Shown piece by piece: positions 8,701 through 14,830 of a stretch of 19,224 nucleotides of DNA. The notes under the pieces were generated by a model, which worked only from the letters and a program-made list of their open reading frames with translations, was not told the DNA's origin and did not search any database. The first letter of the stretch is position 1; every line of letters begins with the position of its first letter. The position numbers were made by a program, and so were the translations under genes. The DNA comes from Candidatus Omnitrophota bacterium (GTDB lineage: Bacteria; Hinthialibacterota; Hinthialibacteria; Hinthialibacterales; JAKPRU01), in the NCBI GenBank assembly GCA_029557025.1, contig JAKPRU010000022.1:1-19224 (forward strand), read 5' to 3'.

Positions 8701-10937
8701 TACTGCAAGTCCACATCGTCCTTTGCGAGCGAGACAATAGCCGCCTTTTTCAGCCAGTCCCGGTCCTTCCGCACGCTGCGGACAAGTTCTCCAAAGGAGA
8801 AACCGTGGATCTCGTATTTCGGATCGAGCAGTTCCTTCTCGATGGTAAAGAATACTTTCGCCAAGCCCGGCTCTTTCTCCGCCAGCGCGAAGACACTCTC
8901 ATCGACGACATCAATCCCCAGCGCTGCCGAGGTCCCCTTCCCCTCCGAGTCCGTAACCTGGACCGCAATCTGCGCCGGTTCGCCGGGAAGATATTCTTCC
9001 TTGTCCGGTTTCATGCTGATGGCAAGATCGTCCCGGCGGTTCACGACTACCTTCCGCGTATCGCCCGCCATTTCGCCGTTCGGAAGAATCCGGTAGCCGT
9101 GGATCGCCAGCGTGCCGAACAGGTTCTGGTCCAGGGAAATAGGAAGCGTGCCCTTCCCATCTTGAAGGTCAATCGATTTTGTCAGCGCCGTCTGGTCGTT
9201 CTTGATGACATCGACAAACACGGTTTCCCGCTCGATTTCCGGGCAGAGAATCTCTACCATCATGGTGTCCCCAACCTGGTAGGTCCCCGCATCCGTGCGG
9301 ACCATCATCGGGTAGTTGGTCTTTGCAATCTCTAGCTGCCGCTCCAGTATTGCTTTATTTCCCTGGGTGTCTTTGGCCTGGATTGTGAAATCCACGCGGG
9401 ACGAATCTTTCGGAATGTCGAAAACCACGGTAGCGAGTCCCTTAGCATCCGTCTGCGCCGTCTTCTCGGTCTTGCTGAGATTATCGCCGCTGAGGGATAC
9501 CCGCAGTTCCGGCGTGGCCGCGCTGCCGTCCGGGTACGAGGCCACCAGGTAAAAGGCATTCTCTACTCCCGGCACAATTCTTCCGCTTTCGGGGATCAGT
9601 TCCACCTGGATCGGTGCCTCCGCCACGTGCGCGACATGGTATTTTTCTTCCTCATGGTCCGCGCCGTCGCGGACCTTGATCTGGAGGCGCACCATCGCCG
9701 TCCCCTTGAAACTGTCCTGAACGACCAGCTTTTCCGGGATAGTCATGGCAAATTCGCAGTTACCTTCCGCGTTCGTCTTCCCCTCGAATGTCTCGAACTC
9801 ATTGAATCCGACATCGAAGCACGACGCGCTGATTTTTACGGTCCCATCGGTAATCGGCTTGCCGAAGAAATACGCACACTTAAGTGTGCCGGTGATTTTC
9901 TCGCCGGGCGTGTAGTAATCGCGGGTTGTCTCGACATCGATCTTAAATTTCGGAAGGACATACTGTTTGACTGTAACTACTTTCTGTTCCTTTTGCTCTT
10001 CAACAATCGCGGAGATTGTGTAAGCGCCTTCGTTGACCTCATCGGCGAGTTGAAACTCGGCGGAGACAATCCCATAGTTTGATGTATTGACTTTCTTCTT
10101 GAATACCTTGTTTCCTTTGCCGTCCGCGATCTCAAGCGTCATCGGCTTCTCGGAAACGGGTTTCCAGTCGGCGGCACGCAGGACGAGCGCGCGGACATGC
10201 ATCAACTGACCCGGCTGGTAAACCGGCTTGTCGCTAGTCAGGTAGATCCGATCTTTCGCCACAACCGTTACATTCTTCCGAATCGTTTCCGATTTCTCGC
10301 CGGATTTTACCTGAACCAGTAATTCATACTGGCCTTGAAGGTCTTCCGGTACGGGAAAAGTCACGTCCGCCGATCCCCGCGTGTCGGTAACGGTTTTGAA
10401 TAACTCGACGGTCTTATCTTTATCCTTCTGAATCAGCTGGCCGGAGACGGAGGCATTTGCCACACCCTCGTTCTTGCCCGTGTTGCGGACTACAATGCGG
10501 GTTGAGGCCGTGCTGCCGGATTCGAATGTATCCTGGCCGAGCAACAGAATGTCCTGCCGGTCTATCGGCTGGGTCTTTCGTGTGTGCAGTGTCCGACCGC
10601 CGAACTCGATATCCACGCTGTACAGCGGTAGTTGATCCGGTTCGATCTTGGTCGGGAACAGGACGGACTCGGTACGACGTTCGTTCAGCAGGATGACCTG
10701 CTTTGATGTTGTTTCAACGGCCTTGAACTGCTCGTTGAGAAGGCGCACGGTGAGGGAAGCGATTTGTGGACCGGACGCACCTGTCGCGGGGAAATCGACG
10801 GAGACCAGCAGGCCATCGTTCGTCAGCTTCATATCCACGTCGGACTCGGATGGGAGTGTATCGACAGGGAAAGCGTATTGGCAGAATATGGCCGCGAAGA
10901 GAAATGCGAATGTGATTAAGAATAGTCGTTGTTTCAT
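5766..10937 (-). CDS. Alpha-2-macroglobulin family protein with thioester
   Basis: A 1723-residue secreted giant. A signal peptide occupies about residues 1-25 (MKQRLFLITFAFLFAAIF); the cysteine there lacks a proper lipobox, so lipid anchoring is doubtful. An MG2 domain starts near 230 (IYLTSDKPVYQPGQ). Further macroglobulin strands run to the bait-region domain, which ends in ALGIDVVDESVFAL (about 680). A large insert covers about 745-1000. The A2M core follows (SYFPELLYTNP, then SITTWRM). The thioester motif GCFEQ has Cys1229 and Gln1232. The alpha-helical thioester domain and receptor-like C-terminal strands complete it. Family members trap attacking proteases or bind surfaces covalently. 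GAGGT lies six bases before the ATG. The usual bacterial partner, penicillin-binding protein PbpC, is absent; instead an ECF sigma/anti-sigma pair lies upstream and a sulfatase directly downstream. Confidence 0.95.
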   Translation of the reverse strand: MKQRLFLITFAFLFAAIFCQYAFPVDTLPSESDVDMKLTNDGLLVSVDFPATGASGPQIASLTVRLLNEQFKAVETTSKQVILLNERRTESVLFPTKIEPDQLPLYSVDIEFGGRTLHTRKTQPIDRQDILLLGQDTFESGSTASTRIVVRNTGKNEGVANASVSGQLIQKDKDKTVELFKTVTDTRGSADVTFPVPEDLQGQYELLVQVKSGEKSETIRKNVTVVAKDRIYLTSDKPVYQPGQLMHVRALVLRAADWKPVSEKPMTLEIADGKGNKVFKKKVNTSNYGIVSAEFQLADEVNEGAYTISAIVEEQKEQKVVTVKQYVLPKFKIDVETTRDYYTPGEKITGTLKCAYFFGKPITDGTVKISASCFDVGFNEFETFEGKTNAEGNCEFAMTIPEKLVVQDSFKGTAMVRLQIKVRDGADHEEEKYHVAHVAEAPIQVELIPESGRIVPGVENAFYLVASYPDGSAATPELRVSLSGDNLSKTEKTAQTDAKGLATVVFDIPKDSSRVDFTIQAKDTQGNKAILERQLEIAKTNYPMMVRTDAGTYQVGDTMMVEILCPEIERETVFVDVIKNDQTALTKSIDLQDGKGTLPISLDQNLFGTLAIHGYRILPNGEMAGDTRKVVVNRRDDLAISMKPDKEEYLPGEPAQIAVQVTDSEGKGTSAALGIDVVDESVFALAEKEPGLAKVFFTIEKELLDPKYEIHGFSFGELVRSVRKDRDWLKKAAIVSLAKDDVDLQYSLREFTGDTFLNTARTTVLQLANALSGINKESRKEGPVESILYPRVQLADARMFVDPWGGVYRLAQQGQNEMVRSAGPDHTFDTPDDIQAPVQPYNVRRRFAGRAGGEAVFLGEQVQMLGMGTEAAPAPGKGLAKWEVGRVEFGQPQAREGVAFDRLWRGAQVKAKVGQVGDEIRTGFAPGIAVDEVRPDQLEGLGHVGAPQEEVVVIDRFGKGIHVLPGKVPEDTTLGYGFSISEGQDAVTLTARSVLHAPSSLRQKPQDIRVRSYFPELLYTNPSMVTDENGKGLIALNMADSITTWRMTALANSQAGKLGSGESNMKSFQPFFIDLDLPIALTKDDEVTIPVAVHNYLPRPQTVQVQLEEAKWFDLMKDSTKKTVEIAANDVGKVEYRIRAKDLGKNRITVYGWSEEKEDAVARDIEVRPNGEEQFLTVNGRLTDQVNHTLEFPAAALPGASKILLRVYPGIFSQVVEGLDSVLRMPNGCFEQTSSITYPNILVLDYMKRTEQVTPEIEMKAREYINLGYQRLLTFEIDGGGFEVFGNPPATRVLTAYGLLEFSDMNKVYPIDERLIPRTQQWLARQQKEDGSWEPDKTYSHSEMWQNIQNNPLLVTAFITWAMAESGYRYKEPENVHINWGTEEAYRRRDKLVNALAYLKKEAANAKDSYTMAMMANAFAASDPKSAELDDLLKRLKAQAVETRDTIKWPSEASLSFAHGEVATIETTALVAIAMIKQGGYPQEVGKALNYLIQQKDPNGTWHSTHATVLALKAMILSLGNATEEMEGTVVVKVDGKSANEIKITPENCDVVRLVNLGTIENAGNHQVELELKGDGSILYQIVGSYFVPWGKGEKVEPLSIAVNYDRTQLERNETVTCKVTARNNTPQRAEMVILDLGIPPGFQVERDALDGAVKAGKIARYTLTGRQATIYLRYLDNNQELSLEIPMKARLMITAKTPESKIYEYYNPEVNGYDMPEELNVR

Positions 10938-10991
10938 GGCTGCACCTCGTCGTAAAGGTAATGGGCTGATGTCGGTGTGGGGTCGGAAAAA

Positions 10992-11028
10992 TCAACCCCC
11001 TCTGTGTCTCCCCCAATCTTGGGGGAGA
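10992..11028 (-). repeat. G/C-run hairpin repeat, copy B
   Basis: This is the inverse-oriented copy of the unit at 4171-4207. On the - strand it reads TCTCCCCCAAGATTGGGGGA and continues with GAGGGGGTTGA. The hairpin arms are perfect; differences from copy A are confined to the spacer and the 3 bases after the hairpin. It lies between the anti-sigma and macroglobulin genes. Confidence 0.8.
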
Positions 11029-11040
11029 GGGTGTTTGGGT

Positions 11041-11066
11041 CATCTCCCTCAATCTTGGGGAAGATG
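11041..11066. repeat. Decayed hairpin repeat, copy C
   Basis: CATCTCCCTCAA (11041-11052) and TTGGGGAAGATG (11055-11066) form a stem with one mismatch and one wobble. The same CAA-TC-TTG centre as copy B, 24 bases away, suggests a degenerate tandem copy of the same repeat family. Confidence 0.55.
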
Positions 11067-11071
11067 GTTTG

Positions 11072-11103
11072 CCGTAGGGGCGACGCATGCGTCGCCCCTA
11101 CGG
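11072..11103. repeat. Perfect 32-base palindrome
   Basis: Sixteen bases, CCGTAGGGGCGACGCA, are followed directly by their exact reverse complement, with GCATGC at the centre. The left arm begins at 11072 and the right arm ends at 11103. It lies 15 bases past the anti-sigma stop. GTAGGGGCGAC-type palindromes are frequent in intergenic DNA of diverse environmental genomes. Possible roles are mRNA 3' end protection or attenuation before the macroglobulin gene. Confidence 0.85.
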
Positions 11104-11117
11104 TTTCTCTACGGCAT

Positions 11118-12767
11118 CTACCTCAACGTCCGCGTTTCATAAGCCTCCTTGGCGTTGGGATCGACTTCCAGGTCGAATCGAAACTCACCCTTGCGGTCTA
11201 CGATCTGGAAATAGAATCCCCAGACACCAAGATTATTAGCTACTTTCAACAGAATCTTGTTCCACCCTTCCCGGAGTGTTGCAGGTACAGAATCCTGATC
11301 CGGTTGAAGGCCACGAATACAGGGATTGCTCCACACCAGTTCATCGTTTACCCAGCAGCGCACAGAGTCATCCGAGCCGATCAGGAGATTCACCGGTAAT
11401 TTCTCCGGCGCGCGGACATAAGTCAGCGCATAGATCGAAACATGCTCATTCGGTTGAATGCGTTGTTCGGAGGGCAGGGCGAAATACAGTCCGGCTCTGC
11501 TATCCAGAAAGCGACGGAACTGGAGGGCTTCCTTGGAGGACATCCATCTCACCGTGATCCCTCCGGCTCCCGGGTATTCCTTTGTAAAGTCGATTTCCCG
11601 CTCGGGCGCCTGTTCGGTTACAAGACGCCGTTCGGGAGGATCATCGAACGGCCCAATCAGGCGCCACGCGGTAATGTAATTGCCCTGCGCAAGGCGGGTG
11701 TCCAGTTCCGCTCGCGCGAATCCCGCGCGGTCGTATTCGGCGCTTCCGTGGTCGGCTAATTCCTGCGCCTTTCTGTACCAGCCGGAGGCTGCCTTGGGTT
11801 GTCTCTCGGCAAGCGAATCCCCCATCAGAAAACAAACCTCCAGGGCGCGGGTTTTAGGTGGGTCAGACTGAAGGATCTTCTGGGCTTCCGCTTCCGCCGC
11901 CTCATAGTCTCTCTTGTCTAGTAGGAGTATTCTCAGCAGGGCGAGCCGCGCCTCTTGTGCAAGTTCCGGGTAGTCCCTCGATTGCTTGAGTATTGCCCTG
12001 TACAAACCGGTAGATTTCTCCGGATAGCCGAGTGTCCGGTGAATATCCGCGCAGAGCGCCATGGCGAGAAGCCGCCATGTACCCCCGTCCCGCATGGCGG
12101 AAATCTGCTGAAACGGGTTGAGCGACACTTTCAGCAGCGCCTGACGTTTCTCGCCAGTCTCTCGAAACGCGCGGTTATAGACCTCCATCGCTTCCAGGAA
12201 TGCTTTCCGTGCGGCTTCTTCCCCGCCACCATTCACACAGAGCGTAACCGCAGATATCTCCGTCTGCGGGGGCATACTTTTCTGCTCATGAGGTCGTTCG
12301 GCTTCTGTTTTCCAGAGAGCCACCGCAGGCAATTCCGCTCTTGCCGGTTCGACCGCCACCTCATCGACCGCCTGTGGAATAGCTTCCTCGGAAAATGTAT
12401 CCATACTCTTTTCGGTCAGGTAATTCCTTTCGGGCGTGTACGCCGGCATTTGAATCCAGAATGCAATTCCCGCCGCGATCAGAACGACGGCAAAACCAAA
12501 TGCGGGGCGCAACACCAGTGACCTTCTCGGGGCCGTAACGGATATGGCCGCTCGTTGTGCCTGCTGCAATATGCGTCGCGCCAGCTCGTCGGGGACAGTC
12601 TCATCGGGGAGGCTCGCCACCAGGTTTCGCACGCTGCCTGTTTGTTGCAAAAGGTTCCTGCACTCGGCACACTGCTGCAAGTGGCGATCTGCGCGACGAC
12701 GTCGCCGGCTCGACAACTCGCCGTACAGGTACAAGACCAGATTCCGTTGAAAGGTTCGGCACCTCAT
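11118..12767 (-). CDS. Membrane anti-sigma factor with zinc finger and extracytoplasmic sensor-like domains
   Basis: 549 residues. The N-terminus carries the zinc-binding anti-sigma motif His29-x3-Cys33-x2-Cys36 (HLQQCAEC), which holds an ECF sigma factor inactive. A membrane helix is at about 86-105 (LRPAFGFAVVLIAAGIAFWI). The long remainder should be outside the cytoplasm. It consists of a linker, a helical TPR-like region (about 190-360) and a C-terminal beta-rich domain (about 370-549) with AWRLIGPFDDP, YALTYVRAPEKLPVNLLIGS and LREGWNKILLKVANN. That pattern resembles galactose-binding or PA14-like sandwiches of PVC-type bacteria. The start ATG at 12767 overlaps the sigma stop (ATGA), which decides it over an upstream start at 12851 that would run into the sigma gene. 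The sensor role is inference; zinc-finger and membrane parts are clear. Confidence 0.85.
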   Translation of the reverse strand: MRCRTFQRNLVLYLYGELSSRRRRRADRHLQQCAECRNLLQQTGSVRNLVASLPDETVPDELARRILQQAQRAAISVTAPRRSLVLRPAFGFAVVLIAAGIAFWIQMPAYTPERNYLTEKSMDTFSEEAIPQAVDEVAVEPARAELPAVALWKTEAERPHEQKSMPPQTEISAVTLCVNGGGEEAARKAFLEAMEVYNRAFRETGEKRQALLKVSLNPFQQISAMRDGGTWRLLAMALCADIHRTLGYPEKSTGLYRAILKQSRDYPELAQEARLALLRILLLDKRDYEAAEAEAQKILQSDPPKTRALEVCFLMGDSLAERQPKAASGWYRKAQELADHGSAEYDRAGFARAELDTRLAQGNYITAWRLIGPFDDPPERRLVTEQAPEREIDFTKEYPGAGGITVRWMSSKEALQFRRFLDSRAGLYFALPSEQRIQPNEHVSIYALTYVRAPEKLPVNLLIGSDDSVRCWVNDELVWSNPCIRGLQPDQDSVPATLREGWNKILLKVANNLGVWGFYFQIVDRKGEFRFDLEVDPNAKEAYETRTLR

Positions 12768-13402
12768 TGCATCAGTCCTTCCGCGACCAATCCTTTTCTC
12801 AGAGCGTCCAGTGCATACCGCATCCGGCTTTTCACCGTCCCGACAGAACACCCGGTCACACGGGCGATCTCACGAAACGGCAAGTTCAATTTCTCCCGCA
12901 ACAGCAGGACCTCCCGCTGTTCCACCGGCAGATTTTCTATCAACCGTTCCAGGATATTGCCGGTTTCTCGCTCCAGTGCATGGTCGCGCGGCGTGATTTG
13001 GATCACTGAAGTCGATTCACGGGTCACGTGGGATCCGGGCGTCTCCTCTACCGGCGTATTCAACGGTTGATGTTTCTGCTTTCTCATCGTGTCGATACAA
13101 ACCGAGCGGACAATCGTGAAAAGCCAAGTGGTGAACTTCGCGCTGGGTCGATACTGCGCCCGTCCCCGGACAATCCGCAGAAAGACCTCCTGAAACAGGT
13201 CGTCCGGCGGGCAGCCGCAGCCGCCCCCCATGAACCGTCGGATAAACCCATACACCCGATTCTTATGCCGCTGGAACAGAGTCTCGAATGCCCCGGTGTC
13301 GCCCTCCGCGTATTGGAGCATGAGGGATTCATCGGGTTCCTGCGAATCCATTTCCAGGGGCATCTCCACGATGGTTTCACGGGCGGTTGCGTGCATGGTC
13401 AT
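12764..13402 (-). CDS. ECF RNA polymerase sigma factor (sigma-70 family)
   Basis: 212 residues with only regions 2 and 4, as in ECF sigma factors. Region 2 spans about 22-110, including DDLFQEVFLRIVRG and FTTWLFTIVRSVCIDTMRK (core binding and -10 recognition). A linker of about 35 residues follows. Region 4 (about 150-208) holds ENLPVEQREVLLLREKLNLP and the helix-turn-helix FREIARVTGCSVGTVKSRM. A six-residue Gly/Cys-rich loop (GGGCGC) sits within region 2. An alternative ATG at 13396 has a better ribosome site (AGGA five bases upstream) and would remove two residues. The stop overlaps the anti-sigma start by four bases, the classic arrangement for stoichiometric production. It probably controls the macroglobulin-sulfatase genes downstream and itself. 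Confidence 0.93.
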   Translation of the reverse strand: MTMHATARETIVEMPLEMDSQEPDESLMLQYAEGDTGAFETLFQRHKNRVYGFIRRFMGGGCGCPPDDLFQEVFLRIVRGRAQYRPSAKFTTWLFTIVRSVCIDTMRKQKHQPLNTPVEETPGSHVTRESTSVIQITPRDHALERETGNILERLIENLPVEQREVLLLREKLNLPFREIARVTGCSVGTVKSRMRYALDALRKGLVAEGLMQ

Positions 13403-13491
13403 CCTGTTGAAACGCGCGACAACCGCAAAAGTTTTAATCAGGCGTCAAAGATCCCGGAAGAATTTCTCGTCCCAAGCCGCCCACGGGTAGG

Positions 13492-13518
13492 ATCATAGCA
13501 CAGGTCAATCCAAGTTCC
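13492..13518 (-). promoter_or_regulatory. Candidate ECF-type promoter for the sigma operon
   Basis: On the - strand GGAACTT (13518-13512) is followed by TATGAT (13497-13492), with 16 bases between GGAAC and TATGAT. GGAAC is the common -35 motif of autoregulated ECF promoters. It would start a leader of roughly 80 bases before the sigma gene. Based on one site only, so tentative. Confidence 0.3.
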
Positions 13519-13629
13519 CTCGCACCCCGGATCGCCTTTGGTCCTTGTTTCTGGGATCGGATATTGATAAGCTTCTGCTTCTGGTACATCATCTATAACC
13601 ATCCCCGGTCTATTGAGGAGGCATTCAGT

Positions 13630-14739
13630 ATGGATCGTTTCTCCCGACGTCAATTTCTTTCCAGCAGTTCCATTGCGGTTGCGGCGCTTGGCGCAGGTGT
13701 CGCGGTTCCTTCCGTCGGCTGGGCCGAAGAGAAAAAAGGAATGCGAACTCTGGGTCGTACCGGTCTCGAAGTTACCCAGATCTCATTCGGCGGCCTGGAT
13801 ATCGGAACCTCTGCGCTTCTGCAAGGCGCCATCGATAACGGTATCAACCTGATTCACGTCGGCACCGGCTATGTGAACGGCAAAGCCATCCGTATGTATG
13901 GCGAGGTCATGAAGGAGCGCCGCAAGGACGTTGTTCTCGCGCTGAAAGAGGATCCCATTAACGGGATTGACGAGGCCCTTAAGCTCCTGAATACGGATCA
14001 TGTGGATATTCTCATGCCCGGCCTTCACAGCGTCGAGGAAATCAGCAATCCCGAACTGCCCGGCGCTTTCGAGAAACTCAAGAAAGAAGGCAAGATTCGA
14101 TTCACCGGGTTCGCTGTCCACAAGAACATCCCTGAAGTACTGGAGAAGGCCATCGAACTGGGATTCTACGATGTAATGATGCCGTCCTATCACACCGGCA
14201 ATCGCGACCAGGTCGATCCTCTTCTGGCGAAAGCGAAAAAGGAACACAACATGGGGTTCATGGCGATGAAGCCGCTTCGCGGTGTCAAGAAAGAAGGGAA
14301 AAACTCCACACCGGAAGAGGTCAAGGCCATCTATGCGGACCTTCTCAAAAATCCGCAGGTAGACAGCCTTGTGATCGGCATGGGGAGTTTCAATGACATG
14401 AACACCAATATAGAAGCCTGTTTTCAGAAGTATTCCCAGGCAATGCCGGAAAGTGTGAAAGAAATGATCCGGTATGCCGAAGCGCATGAATGCGCTTCGT
14501 GCGGGACATGCAGCAAGGTATGCCCGTACGGTGTGGCGGCTTGCGATATTATGGGTATGGAATACTATGTGGAGCGTGGCGATCCGGCGCTGGCCGCGGC
14601 AGCCTACCGCAAACTCTCGGCTGCCCAGCAGGCAGACTCTTGCCGGGATTGCGGGGAATGTCAGGCGGCCTGCCCGAAACATCTGGATATCCCGGCGCGG
14701 ATCCGGCAGACTCACAACACCGTTGCGACTTTCGCTTGA
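13630..14739 (+). CDS. Tat-exported aldo/keto reductase with C-terminal ferredoxin-like [4Fe-4S] domain
   Basis: 369 residues. A twin-arginine signal opens the protein (FSRRQFLSS at 4-12, then Ala/Val/Gly-rich, AE near 32-33), so it is exported folded. Residues 38-270 form an aldo/keto reductase barrel (MRTLGRTGLEVTQISFGG). Tyr81, Lys106 and His133 fit the catalytic tetrad, but the position of the usual aspartate, five residues before Tyr81, is His76 (LIHVGTGY). Two cluster motifs follow: Cys288/291/294/298 (CASCGTCSKVCP) and Cys338/341/344/348 (CRDCGECQAACP). The ATG at 13630 has GAGGAGG about eight bases upstream; an upstream ATG at 13564 would place extra residues before the Tat motif. It is divergent from the sigma operon and ends at a strong hairpin. 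Substrate unknown; such fused reductases are frequent in PVC-type genomes. Confidence 0.9.
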   Translation: MDRFSRRQFLSSSSIAVAALGAGVAVPSVGWAEEKKGMRTLGRTGLEVTQISFGGLDIGTSALLQGAIDNGINLIHVGTGYVNGKAIRMYGEVMKERRKDVVLALKEDPINGIDEALKLLNTDHVDILMPGLHSVEEISNPELPGAFEKLKKEGKIRFTGFAVHKNIPEVLEKAIELGFYDVMMPSYHTGNRDQVDPLLAKAKKEHNMGFMAMKPLRGVKKEGKNSTPEEVKAIYADLLKNPQVDSLVIGMGSFNDMNTNIEACFQKYSQAMPESVKEMIRYAEAHECASCGTCSKVCPYGVAACDIMGMEYYVERGDPALAAAAYRKLSAAQQADSCRDCGECQAACPKHLDIPARIRQTHNTVATFA

Positions 14740-14758
14740 GAATTATTGATCTACAAAA

Positions 14759-14800
14759 CAAACGGCAGGACTCCGGGATCGGGTTCTGCCGTTTGATGTT
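14759..14800. terminator. Bidirectional hairpin terminator
   Basis: CAAACGGCAGGAC (14759-14771) pairs with GTTCTGCCGTTTG (14783-14795): 13 pairs with one G-T wobble and an 11-base loop. On the + strand ATGTTTT follows; on the - strand the stem is followed by TTTTGT. It sits between the convergent ends of the reductase (14739) and the glycosyltransferase (14831), so it can end both transcripts. Confidence 0.82.
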
Positions 14801-14830
14801 TTGCAGAACCGCTTTCCCTTACCCCAACCC

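Noticed and set aside
10648..11142. 164-codon open frame on the + strand across the repeats
   Set aside because: Half is antisense to the macroglobulin gene and the rest is a translation of the hairpin repeats and palindrome.
12768..12851. 28-codon N-terminal extension of the anti-sigma gene
   Set aside because: It overlaps the sigma factor coding region in another frame; the ATGA overlap start at 12767 begins right at the anti-sigma domain.
13783..14715. 310-codon open frame on the - strand
   Set aside because: It is antisense to the aldo/keto reductase with its intact motifs and has no ribosome site or domain of its own.
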